Source: Thermus thermamylovorans (GTDB taxonomy: Bacteria > Deinococcota > Deinococci > Deinococcales > Thermaceae). Taken from it: a stretch of DNA of 64,000 nucleotides. A program made the translations under genes and the position numbers. The stretch lies in assembly GCF_004307015.1 (NCBI RefSeq), contig NZ_SIJL01000004.1:119969-183968 (forward strand). Reading direction: 5' to 3'. Below are positions 57,349 to 64,000 of this stretch, in pieces. The notes under the pieces are model-generated. The model was not told where the DNA came from. It ran no database searches and was given only the letters and a program-made list of their open reading frames with translations. Within the stretch, counting starts at the first letter, position 1. Each line of letters begins with the position of its first letter.

Positions 57349-57354
57349 TATAGT
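57349..57354 (+). promoter_or_regulatory. -10 element for the M24 peptidase gene
   Basis: TATAGT with exactly seven bases to GTG 57362 and no Shine-Dalgarno; leaderless transcript predicted. Lies in the 112-bp gap after ileS. Confidence 0.6.
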
Positions 57355-57361
57355 AGGCCCC

Positions 57362-58396
57362 GTGCTGGACCCGAAGACCCTCCTCGAGCCCCTAGGGCTG
57401 GATGCCCTTTACGTGACCCGTCCCGAGAACGTGCGCTACCTATCGGGCTTTCCCCACCCCGAAGACGCCCAGGTCCTCGTTACCCACGAAGGAGCCTTCC
57501 TCCTCACGGATCCCCGCTACCCCGAGGCGGAGCGGGAAAGCCGCATCCCCGCCAAGGTGCTGAAGCGCGAGGAAAAAGAGGAGGCCTTCAAGGGCTTGAA
57601 GGGCCGAGTGGGCTTTGAGGCGGAACATCTCCCCTATGCCGCCCTGGAACGCCTCAGGGAACTGGCCCCCGCGGAGTGGGTACCCACCAAGGGGGTTATC
57701 GAGCGGCTCCGGCTCAAAAAGACCCCGGAAGAAGTGGAAAGGATCCGCAAGGCCCAGGCCCTGGCGGAGGAAGCCCTGGCCCACGCCCTTACCCTGCTCA
57801 AGCCAGGGGTTTTGGAACGGGAGGTCGCCTTGGAAATAGAGTTCTTCCTGAAACGACGGAGTGCCGAGGTGGCCTTCCCCCCCATCGTGGCCTCGGGGGT
57901 GCGGGGAGCCCTGCCCCACGCCGGGGCCTCGGAGAAGCCCCTGGGGGCGGGGGAGCTCGTCACCCTGGACCTGGGGGCCAGGGTGGCGGGGTACCACTCG
58001 GACATGACCCGCACCGTGGCCCTGGGGCGGGTGGACGGGGAGCTCCGGCGGGCCTTTGAAGCCACCCTGGCCGCCCTGGAGCGGGTTCTAGAAGTTCTGG
58101 GCCCAGGGAAGAGCACCAAGGAGATGGACGCCCTCGCCCGGGAGGAGCTTAAGCGCTTTGACCTGGACCGCCACTTCGTCCACTCCCTGGGGCACGGGGT
58201 GGGGCTGGCCGTGCACGAGGGGCCGGGGCTTTCCCCTTACACGGAGGAGGCCCTCGAGGCGGGCATGGTGGTCACCGTGGAGCCCGGGGTCTACCTGCCT
58301 GGGGTGGGCGGGGTGCGCATCGAGGAGCTCGTCCTCATCACGGAAACGGGCATAGAGCTCCTCTCCCGCTTCCCCCGGGGCTGGCGGGAGGTGTAG
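57362..58396 (+). CDS. M24-family Xaa-Pro aminopeptidase/prolidase
   Basis: 344 residues from GTG 57362. N-terminal creatinase-like domain (LYVTRPENVRYLSGFP, AFLLTDPRYPEAE). C-terminal pita-bread domain with metal ligands in TLDLGARVAGYHSDMTRTVALG, VHSLGHGVGLAVHEGP, MVVTVEPGVYLPG and GVRIEELVLIT. Removes residues next to proline from peptides. The upstream extension of the frame runs through ileS and is not coding. Confidence 0.94.
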   Translation: MLDPKTLLEPLGLDALYVTRPENVRYLSGFPHPEDAQVLVTHEGAFLLTDPRYPEAERESRIPAKVLKREEKEEAFKGLKGRVGFEAEHLPYAALERLRELAPAEWVPTKGVIERLRLKKTPEEVERIRKAQALAEEALAHALTLLKPGVLEREVALEIEFFLKRRSAEVAFPPIVASGVRGALPHAGASEKPLGAGELVTLDLGARVAGYHSDMTRTVALGRVDGELRRAFEATLAALERVLEVLGPGKSTKEMDALAREELKRFDLDRHFVHSLGHGVGLAVHEGPGLSPYTEEALEAGMVVTVEPGVYLPGVGGVRIEELVLITETGIELLSRFPRGWREV

Positions 58397-58888
58397 GTGC
58401 GGGCCCTTTGCCTGGCCCTCTTCCTCGCCACCGCCCTCGCCCAGACCTACACGGTCCAGCCGGGAGACACCCTCTTCCGCATCGCCCGGGCCCACGGGCT
58501 CAGCGTGGCGGAGCTTAGGGAGCTGAACGGCCTCCAGGGGGACCTCATCCGCCCGGGGCAGGTGCTCAAGGTGGGAAGGGAGGAGGGAAGGCCAGGGGGG
58601 TGGTTCGCCCAGGAGGGCCTCGCCGTCTGGTACGGCCCGGGCTTCCACGGCCGCCGCACCGCCAGCGGGGAGCGCTACGACATGCACGCCCTCACCGCCG
58701 CCCACCCCACCCTGCCCTTCGGCACGCGGGTGCGGGTCACCAACCTGAAAAACGGCAAGAGCGTGGTGGTGCGCATCAACGACCGGGGGCCCTTCGGGGG
58801 CAGGTACATCATCGACCTCTCCTACGCCGCCGCCAAGGCCATCGGGGCCCTTTCCGCCACCCGGGTGCGGCTGGAGGTGCTGGAATGA
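58397..58888 (+). CDS. RlpA-like double-psi beta-barrel protein with LysM domain
   Basis: 163 residues. Signal peptide ([15 protein letters not shown]), one LysM ([19 protein letters not shown]) at about 17-60, then the RlpA/DPBB domain with ASWYG-like [20 protein letters not shown] and [16 protein letters not shown]. RlpA proteins are septal lytic transglycosylases acting on peptide-free glycan. GTG directly follows the peptidase stop; the stop overlaps nfo (ATGA). Confidence 0.9.
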   Translation: MRALCLALFLATALAQTYTVQPGDTLFRIARAHGLSVAELRELNGLQGDLIRPGQVLKVGREEGRPGGWFAQEGLAVWYGPGFHGRRTASGERYDMHALTAAHPTLPFGTRVRVTNLKNGKSVVVRINDRGPFGGRYIIDLSYAAAKAIGALSATRVRLEVLE

Positions 58889-59715
58889 GGCGCTACGGCT
58901 TTCACCTTTCCATCGCCGGCAAGAAGGGGGTGGCGGGGGCGGTGGAGGAGGCCCTGGCCCTGGGCCTTTCCGCCTTCCAGATCTTCGCCAAAAGCCCGAG
59001 GAGCTGGAAGAGCCGCGCCCTCTCCCCCGCGGAGGTGGAAGCCTTCCGGGCCCTCAAGGAGATGGCCGGGGAGCTTCCCGGGGTGATTCACGCCTCCTAC
59101 CTGGTGAACCTGGGGGCGGAAGGGGAGCTTTGGGAAAAAAGCGTGGTGAGCCTGGCGGACGACCTGGAAAAGGCCCGCCTCCTGGGCCTGGAGTACGTGG
59201 TGGTCCACCCTGGCTCCGGAAGCCCGGAGCGGGTGAAGGAAGGGCTCCTTAAAGCCCTCCGCCTCGCCGGGGTGCGGGATAGACCCAAGCTGCTGGTGGA
59301 GAACACCGCCGGGGGCGGGGAGAAGGTGGGGGCGCGGTTTGAGGAACTGGCCTGGCTCATAGAGGGCACCCCCTTGGGGGTCTGCCTGGACACCTGCCAC
59401 GCCTACGCCGCGGGCTACGACGTGAAGGAGGCCCCGGAAGCCGTCCTCTCCGAGCTGGACCGCGCCGTGGGCCTCGAGCGGGTCCCCGTGGTCCACCTGA
59501 ACGACTCCGTGGGGGGCCTGGGAAGCCGCATCGACCACCACGCCCACCTCCTCCAGGGCCAGATCGGGGAAGGGCTTAAGGGCGTGCTCCTGGACCCCCG
59601 CCTTGCGGGCAAGGTCTTCATCCTGGAAACCCCGAGGAGCCCGGAGGAGGACGCCTGGAACCTGCGGGCTCTCCGGGGCTGGCTAGAGGAGGCCCCCGCC
59701 CAAGAAGAGGCGTAG
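58885..59715 (+). CDS. nfo: Endonuclease IV (AP endonuclease)
   Basis: 276 residues from ATG 58885. TIM barrel with three-zinc ligands: [64 protein letters not shown], and [12 protein letters not shown]. Cuts DNA at abasic sites, which follow uracil removal by the glycosylase elsewhere in the window. Overlaps the convergent small membrane gene by 33 bp. Confidence 0.95.
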   Translation: MRRYGFHLSIAGKKGVAGAVEEALALGLSAFQIFAKSPRSWKSRALSPAEVEAFRALKEMAGELPGVIHASYLVNLGAEGELWEKSVVSLADDLEKARLLGLEYVVVHPGSGSPERVKEGLLKALRLAGVRDRPKLLVENTAGGGEKVGARFEELAWLIEGTPLGVCLDTCHAYAAGYDVKEAPEAVLSELDRAVGLERVPVVHLNDSVGGLGSRIDHHAHLLQGQIGEGLKGVLLDPRLAGKVFILETPRSPEEDAWNLRALRGWLEEAPAQEEA

Positions 59716-59901
59716 CGCGGAAACCACCAGGACCAGGAGGCCTAGCCTGAAGGCCCGCTCCTCCCCAGAAAGCACCCCCAGCCCCGCCGCCAGAAGGGCC
59801 AGGGGCAAAACGAGCCAGTTGAGCCAGCCGAGGAGGGGCAGGAGGGCGGGAAGGAGCAGGATGAGGGCCGCCACCGCCAGGACCAGGCTAAAGGTGCGCA
59901 C
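59683..59901 (-). CDS. Small hydrophobic membrane protein
   Basis: 72 residues from GTG 59901, six bases after TAGACT. Three hydrophobic segments ([52 protein letters not shown]) separated by a charged turn (SGEERAFR). No family recognised. Its -10 overlaps the stop of the upstream site-2-protease gene. Confidence 0.65.
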   Translation of the reverse strand: MRTFSLVLAVAALILLLPALLPLLGWLNWLVLPLALLAAGLGVLSGEERAFRLGLLVLVVSALRLFLGGGLL

Positions 59902-59907
59902 GGCCCC

Positions 59908-59913
59908 AGTCTA
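59908..59913 (-). promoter_or_regulatory. -10 element for the small membrane gene
   Basis: Minus-strand TAGACT, six bases before GTG 59901, overlapping the TAG stop of the preceding gene. Confidence 0.5.
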
Positions 59914-60570
59914 GCCGAAGAAGAAGCCGAAGAAGACCTCCCGGGCGAGGCGCAAAACCTCCTGGATGGGTCCCCGGAGCACGGTGAGGATGAGGAGGAA
60001 GGAAAGCCAGGCGTACTGCTCCAGCCGCCAAAGAAGGGGTTGCCAGGAAAGGGGAAGAAGGCTTTGCAGGATCTTGGAGCCGTCCAAGGGGGGTATGGGC
60101 AGGAGGTTGAAGATCGCCAGGACCAGGTTGATGGAGCTGGCGAAGAAGAGGGCCAGGGCCAAAAGGCCCAAGGGGGTCTGCCCCTCCCCCTGGAAGGTGA
60201 GGGCGACCCCCAGGGGGTCTACGGCATAGAGCCCCCGCACCAGGAGGGCGAAGAGCACCGCCAGGACCAGGTTGATGACGATCCCGGCGATGGAGACCAC
60301 GAAGAGCCCCAGCCGGTAGTGGGAGAAGGCCGCGGGGTTGACGGGCACCGGCCTGGCCCAGCCGAAGCCCACGAAGAGGAGGAGGACCGTGCCCAGGGGG
60401 TCGAGGTGCTTCAAGGGGTTCAGGGTGATCCGCCCCTGGCGCTTGGCGGTGGGGTCCCCGAAGAGGTAGGCGCTGTAGGCGTGGCCCAGCTCGTGGAGGA
60501 CCAGGCTGAAGACCAAAGCGGCGAAGGCCAGGAAGAAGGCCAGGGGGTCCTGCTGCAGGAGGGCGATCAT
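59911..60570 (-). CDS. Site-2 protease family (M50) membrane zinc metalloprotease
   Basis: 219 residues from ATG 60570, which overlaps the upstream stop (ATGA). Zinc motif [14 protein letters not shown] in helix 1 and the second motif [15 protein letters not shown] with the third ligand Asp; five to six membrane helices. Cleaves membrane-embedded substrates. The ORF upstream of ATG 60570 is a shadow of the paralog. Confidence 0.93.
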   Translation of the reverse strand: MIALLQQDPLAFFLAFAALVFSLVLHELGHAYSAYLFGDPTAKRQGRITLNPLKHLDPLGTVLLLFVGFGWARPVPVNPAAFSHYRLGLFVVSIAGIVINLVLAVLFALLVRGLYAVDPLGVALTFQGEGQTPLGLLALALFFASSINLVLAIFNLLPIPPLDGSKILQSLLPLSWQPLLWRLEQYAWLSFLLILTVLRGPIQEVLRLAREVFFGFFFG

Positions 60571-61172
60571 AGCCCGATGGCCCGGTAAAGGGCGGCGAGC
60601 AGCCCAGCCAGCCCCTGGACCACGGCCCCCGTGACCCCGGTGAAGGAGAGGACCAGGAAGATGACGATGAAGCCCAAGGGGCCGTAGGCGGCCAGCCGGT
60701 CCAGGAAACGGCGGGCCTCGAAGCTGCCCACGGCGTAGAGGGCCTTGGCCCCGTCTAAGGGCGGCACGGGGAAGAGGTAGATGGCGGCATGCAGGAGCAT
60801 GAGCCGCTGCCCCCAAAGGAGGCCCTCGCCGAAGGGGTAGGGGAGGAAGCGGGAGAGAAGTCCGTAGAGGAAGGCCATGGCGAAAAAGCCCAGAGGCCCC
60901 ATGAGGGCCACCCAGGCCCCCTTCTTCCCCGGAAGTTGGGTGGGGACGAACCGGGGCCAGCCGAAGCCCAGGAGGACCAGGAGGATGAGGCCGAAGGGGT
61001 CCAGGTGGACCCGGGGGTCCAGGGTGAGGAAGCCGTAGCGCCTGGGGGCGGTGTCCCCGTAGCGGTCCGCCAGGCGGGCCTGGAAGAGGTTGTGGGCGAT
61101 GAGGCCCAAGGCTCCGAGGAGGAAGGCCAGGAGGAAGACCGGCGGGTCATTGAGGAGCGGAAAGAGTCCCAT
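60567..61172 (-). CDS. Site-2 protease paralog lacking the HExxH motif
   Basis: 201 residues, aligned along its length with the next gene. GALGLIAHNLFQARLADRYGD stands where the paralog has the HELGH motif. The LDPRVHLDPFGLILLVLLGFGWPR and FPVPPLDGAKALY segments match. The glutamate and one histidine of the zinc site are missing, so it should be proteolytically inactive. Probably a partner or regulator of the active copy, with which it is cotranslated. Overlaps the fusion-protein gene by 26 bp. Confidence 0.85.
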   Translation of the reverse strand: MGLFPLLNDPPVFLLAFLLGALGLIAHNLFQARLADRYGDTAPRRYGFLTLDPRVHLDPFGLILLVLLGFGWPRFVPTQLPGKKGAWVALMGPLGFFAMAFLYGLLSRFLPYPFGEGLLWGQRLMLLHAAIYLFPVPPLDGAKALYAVGSFEARRFLDRLAAYGPLGFIVIFLVLSFTGVTGAVVQGLAGLLAALYRAIGL

Positions 61173-63633
61173 CCCCCACCAGTTTACGGGCTAGCTCGAG
61201 CTCCTCCGCAAAGGTCCGCACCTCCCCCCGGGTGCGGGCCTCCGCCACCCGGCGCAGGATCTCCCCCACCCTGGGCCCCGGCTTGAGGCCCAGCTGGAGA
61301 AGGTCCCGGCCCATGAGGACTCGGCGCCTTTGGCTGAGCCAAGCCTCCTTCTCCGGGAAGAGGGCCAAAAAGGCGCTCCTCAGGGGTTCCTTCTCCAAGG
61401 CCTCCCGCTCCGCCTCCAGGGGTTCCCCCCCGGCGGCCTTCAGCAACACGCTGAGCCCCTCCTGAAGGCGCCTGGGCAGGCCCAGGGCCTGGGCCCGCCC
61501 CAGGGGCTCCTCCTGGAAGAAGAGCAGGAGGAGCAAGCGGGCTTCGGGGAGGAGCCTTTCCCCTCGCGCCTCCTCCCGGGGGGGGCGGAGCCTCCCGAAG
61601 GGTTCGGGGGGGGGAAGGCGGAGGCCGTAAAGGGGAGCCAGGGCCCCGAGCTCCTCCAAAAGGGCCAAAGCCCCGTAAAAGGTCTCCTCCTCCAGGGTCA
61701 GAAAGAGTTCGTCCCGCAGACGGCTGCGACTGGCGGTGCGCAGGACCTCGGGGAGGAGGGCCGGGGGCAGGGCGGAAAGGGCCTCCTCGGCCAGGCGAAA
61801 GGCTAGCCTAGCGGCAAGGCGCGCCCCCCGGACGATGCGGCTGGGATCCTCCACGAAGGCGAGGGGGTGCAGGGGGCGGAGGAGGCGGAGCTCCAGGTCC
61901 TTAAGCCCTCCGTAGGGGTCCAGAAGCTCCAAAGAGGCCAGGGAGAGGGCCATGGCGTTCACGGTATAGTCCCGCCGTTCTAGATCCTTGGCGATGGGGG
62001 CCGGACGCACCTGAGGCAGGGCCCCGGGGTAGGGGTAGACCTCCTCCCGGCTTTCCGCCAGGTCCAGGACCAGGCCGAAGGAGAGGCGCACCCGGGCGGT
62101 GCCGAAGGCGTAGTGCAGCCCGTAGCTTCCTCCGAACCGCTCCACCAGGAAGCGGGCCACTTCCCCCGCCCGGACCCCCGGCTCCAGCACCAGGTCGATG
62201 TCCGGCCCTGACCGCCCCAAAAGGGCGTCCCGCACCGAGCCCCCCACCAGGTAGATCCCTTGGGGGAAGGCCTCCTTGAGGGCCAGGAGCACGCGCCTGG
62301 CCCCCTCGGGCAGGGCCTCCAGGAGCCTCTCCCCCAAAGGCTTCTCCCCTGGAGGCCGCTTGCGGTATAGGTCGGTGCGGGTGAAAATGCCGAGCAACCG
62401 CCACCCCTCCCCCAACCGCTCCCCCACCAACACCCGCCCGCCCCCCTCCTTCAGGTAGGGCTCCACCCGGGAAAGGGGGGTTTCCGGGGGTAGGACCACC
62501 GCCCGGGCCAGGAAGCCTTCCACCGGGTGGTCGGAAAGGCCAAGCCGCTCCGCCTTCCTCAGGTCCCGCCTGCGGGCCAGGCCCAGGAGGCGCACCGCCC
62601 CGCCCCCCAGGGGCACCGCCACGGGCATGGCCCCATAGCCCCGCTCTTCCAGAAGGCGCAGGGCCTCCCGCACCGAGGTGGGGGCCAGGGTTTCCACCGG
62701 GCTGGTCATGGCCTCCACCAGGCGGGCCTCCGGCTCCAGGAAGGCTTCCAGGCTCTCCAGAAGCCGCCCCACCGCCCCCCTTGCCCCCCGCACCCGGGCG
62801 AAGGCCGCCCGGGGATGCCCCCCGCCCCCCACCCGGGCCAGCCAGCGGGCCACATCCAAACGGCCCCGGCTGCGGGCGATGAGGAGGGTGTCCTTCCCCA
62901 GCCGGAGCACCAGGAGGACCCCGTCGGCCTCGTGCAGGTCCAAAAGGGTGTGGGCCAGGGGGGCCAGGGCGGGAACATACCCCTCCTCTTCCGCCCGGGC
63001 CAGAAGGAGGCGGAACCCTCCCTTTTCCACCACACGGGCCGTCTTGAGGAGGGCTTTGAGGACGGAACGGGCGTCCTCGCCCAGCTGGGGGCGGACCCAG
63101 GTGCGGACCCGGGGTACTTCCGCGCCCCTCTCCGCCAGGAAGCGGGCGGCCTCGAGGTCCCATGGCGTGGTGGAGGGGAAGCTGAAGCCCCCCGTGTCCT
63201 CCCAGATCCCCGCGTAGGCCAAGGTGGCCTCCAAGGGGGTGAGGGGGAGGCCCCGCTCGCGAAGAAGGGGCACCAGGAGGCTCACCGTGGCCCCCACCTC
63301 CGCCACCCTTCCCCCCACCGCGGGCACATCCCCTGGGGCCCGGGGGTGGTGGTCGTAGACCAGGAAGGGCACCCGCCCCACCAGGGCCTTGAAGGGGCCG
63401 ATGCGCTCGGGGCGGGCGTTGTCCACCAGGACCACCTCGGAGACTTTGCCCAAGGACACCTCGGCGGCAGGCACCAGGTCCAGCCGGTCCTCGAGGAGGG
63501 GGGCGATCTCCTTCAGGGGCCCCTCCAGACCCCCCACCAGGACCAAGACGCTCCCGGGAAAGAGCTTCCCCGCCAGGGCCATGGACCCCAGGGCGTCGAA
63601 GTCCAGGTTCTCGTGGGCCACCACCACCCGCAC
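61147..63633 (-). CDS. DHH-CBS-tRNA nucleotidyltransferase fusion protein
   Basis: 828 residues from GTG 63633. Domains in order: DHH phosphoesterase (HENLDFDALGSMALA, VDNARP, YDHHPRAP, about 1-150); DHHA1-like (GGGGHPRAAFA near 270); two CBS domains (about 300-430). Then comes a class II poly(A)/CCA nucleotidyltransferase (VGGSVRDALLGRSGPDIDLVLE, RRDYTVNAMA, DPSRIVRGARLAARL) with a helical RNA-binding tail. The last part adds nucleotides to tRNA 3' ends, and the DHH part may be an RNA phosphodiesterase. Such fusions are known in Thermus-Deinococcus relatives and a few other bacteria. Confidence 0.9.
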   Translation of the reverse strand: MRVVVAHENLDFDALGSMALAGKLFPGSVLVLVGGLEGPLKEIAPLLEDRLDLVPAAEVSLGKVSEVVLVDNARPERIGPFKALVGRVPFLVYDHHPRAPGDVPAVGGRVAEVGATVSLLVPLLRERGLPLTPLEATLAYAGIWEDTGGFSFPSTTPWDLEAARFLAERGAEVPRVRTWVRPQLGEDARSVLKALLKTARVVEKGGFRLLLARAEEEGYVPALAPLAHTLLDLHEADGVLLVLRLGKDTLLIARSRGRLDVARWLARVGGGGHPRAAFARVRGARGAVGRLLESLEAFLEPEARLVEAMTSPVETLAPTSVREALRLLEERGYGAMPVAVPLGGGAVRLLGLARRRDLRKAERLGLSDHPVEGFLARAVVLPPETPLSRVEPYLKEGGGRVLVGERLGEGWRLLGIFTRTDLYRKRPPGEKPLGERLLEALPEGARRVLLALKEAFPQGIYLVGGSVRDALLGRSGPDIDLVLEPGVRAGEVARFLVERFGGSYGLHYAFGTARVRLSFGLVLDLAESREEVYPYPGALPQVRPAPIAKDLERRDYTVNAMALSLASLELLDPYGGLKDLELRLLRPLHPLAFVEDPSRIVRGARLAARLAFRLAEEALSALPPALLPEVLRTASRSRLRDELFLTLEEETFYGALALLEELGALAPLYGLRLPPPEPFGRLRPPREEARGERLLPEARLLLLLFFQEEPLGRAQALGLPRRLQEGLSVLLKAAGGEPLEAEREALEKEPLRSAFLALFPEKEAWLSQRRRVLMGRDLLQLGLKPGPRVGEILRRVAEARTRGEVRTFAEELELARKLVGDGTLSAPQ

Positions 63634-63639
63634 GCCTTC

Positions 63640-63645
63640 AGCTTA
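63640..63645 (-). promoter_or_regulatory. -10 element for the DHH-CBS-nucleotidyltransferase gene
   Basis: Minus-strand TAAGCT, six bases before GTG 63633; leaderless mRNA predicted. Back to back with the tRNA-Ser promoter. Confidence 0.45.
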
Positions 63646-63646
63646 C

Positions 63647-63675
63647 TTGACGCCTAATGGGGCCCTTGCTACACT
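63647..63675 (+). promoter_or_regulatory. Promoter of tRNA-Ser
   Basis: TTGACG (63647-63652), 17-bp spacer, TACACT (63670-63675); start about 63683, seven bases before the mature tRNA. Confidence 0.75.
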
Positions 63676-63689
63676 CAGGTTCGGCGCCA

Positions 63690-63783
63690 GGAGAGGTGCC
63701 CGAGTGGCTGAAGGGACACGACTGGAAATCGTGTAGGCGGGCTTAAACCCGCCTCGCGGGTTCGAATCCCGCCCTCTCCGCCA
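63690..63783 (+). tRNA. tRNA-Ser (anticodon GGA)
   Basis: Acceptor GGAGAGG/CCTCTCC, anticodon stem CACGA/TCGTG with loop CTGGAAA (GGA), long variable arm (GGCGGGC/ACCCGCC type), T arm CGCGGG-TTCGAAT-CCCGC, discriminator G. The CCA is encoded at 63781-63783. Confidence 0.97.
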
Positions 63784-63786
63784 AAC

Positions 63787-63811
63787 GCCCGGCCCCAGGG
63801 CCGGGCCTTTT
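63787..63811 (+). terminator. Terminator of tRNA-Ser
   Basis: GCCCGGCC / GGCCGGGC stem with CCAG loop, then CTTTT. Confidence 0.85.
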
Positions 63812-63873
63812 GCCGTCCGACCGCCCCGGGGGGAAAGCCTACGGGTGCCCCCCCGATGAGCCCCCCCAAGGCG

Positions 63874-63902
63874 AAAACCCCCGGGGGCTGCCCCGGGGAT
63901 TT
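63874..63902 (-). terminator. Terminator downstream of the tRNA-Ala remnant
   Basis: Minus strand: self-complementary CCCCGGGG and CCCCGGGGG blocks around CAGC, followed by TTTT. It lies 14 bases beyond the encoded CCA, the normal place for a tRNA terminator, so the remnant keeps the original downstream region. Confidence 0.65.
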
Positions 63903-63915
63903 GCCCTGCCCATCG

Positions 63916-63960
63916 TGGTGGAGCGGAGGGGATTCGAACCCCTGACCTCCCGCTTGCAAG
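63916..63960 (-). repeat. 3' half of tRNA-Ala(UGC): probable attachment-site remnant
   Basis: Minus strand, from anticodon loop base 32 to CCA: loop CTTGCAA (anticodon TGC), stem half GCGGG, variable AGGTC, T arm AGGGG-TTCGAAT-CCCCT, acceptor CCGCTCC, A73, CCA. The 5' side should continue with CCCGC to close the stem. The sequence instead becomes unrelated at 63962, and no GGAGCGG acceptor half occurs before the window end. A break at the anticodon loop is typical of att sites left by tyrosine-recombinase elements. Confidence 0.75.
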
Positions 63961-64000
63961 GTGCCTAAAGTACGGGCATCTCAGGGCAGGTATGTGCAGT

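Noticed and set aside
63916..64000. Group I intron or tmRNA as explanation for the broken tRNA-Ala
   Set aside because: The 40 bases beyond the break show no recognisable group I 3'-end core, and the exon limit would not follow a G at a usual position. tmRNA does not carry an anticodon loop like CTTGCAA. Not fully excluded because the window ends.

Overview
The window is very GC-rich, with codon third positions almost always G or C. It looks like a Thermus chromosome close to T. thermophilus. The evidence is a nine-gene bacterial V/A-type ATP synthase operon, a type-4 Fe-S uracil-DNA glycosylase, an RlmO-like 23S rRNA methyltransferase, a talC-type transaldolase next to rho, and many genes whose start codon lies 6-8 nt after a -10 hexamer (leaderless mRNAs). 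Genes are tightly packed, with many 4-bp ATGA/GTGA overlaps. I see no rRNA, CRISPR array or insertion sequence. The only hint of a mobile element is at the extreme right edge.

Layout. 1-3015: tail of a formate dehydrogenase-type operon (Fe-S subunit cut by the window edge, NrfD-type membrane subunit, FdhE, FdhD). 3128-5833: aconitase with a structured leader and a strong terminator. 5899-14289 (minus): ATP synthase operon G-I-K(c ring)-E-C-F-A-B-D, with a terminator-like hairpin after the c-ring gene. 14392-22383: rRNA methyltransferase, small unknown genes, a UPF0173 hydrolase, a Ser/Thr kinase coupled to an acetyl-CoA synthetase-like enzyme, and an exported TPR/glycoside-hydrolase-like protein. 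22334-31298 (minus): murJ, a PD-(D/E)XK nuclease-like gene, tRNA-Leu(UAA), an LCP cell-wall ligase, a lipoprotein subtilase, a BtuF-like binding protein coupled to hisD, and a kinase-like/PEGA membrane protein. 31380-35175: uracil-DNA glycosylase, then modABC with a structured leader. Molybdate import fits the cofactor need of the formate dehydrogenase at the left end.

35600-45241: hisS, aspS and asnS, a PhzF protein, a HAD phosphatase, and a two-component system with two exported unknown proteins. 45245-46388 is a DUF418 membrane protein gene broken by a frameshift. 46385-50398: pyridoxal-phosphate synthase genes pdxS and pdxT, separated by a SmtB/ArsR-type metal sensor and a Zn/Cd/Pb P-type ATPase. 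50466-53712: LysM/M23 peptidase, rho, transaldolase. 53713-54117 is the only gene-free stretch over 300 bp; it holds divergent promoters and a T-box leader for ileS. 54118-63633: ileS, M24 peptidase, RlpA-like protein, endonuclease IV, a pair of site-2-protease paralogs of which one has lost the catalytic motif, and a DHH-CBS-nucleotidyltransferase fusion.

The right end has tRNA-Ser(GGA) with its promoter and terminator. After it comes, on the minus strand, only the 3' half of a tRNA-Ala(UGC), broken exactly at the anticodon loop. That is the form of an attachment-site remnant, so an integrated element may begin at about 63961 and run out of the window.
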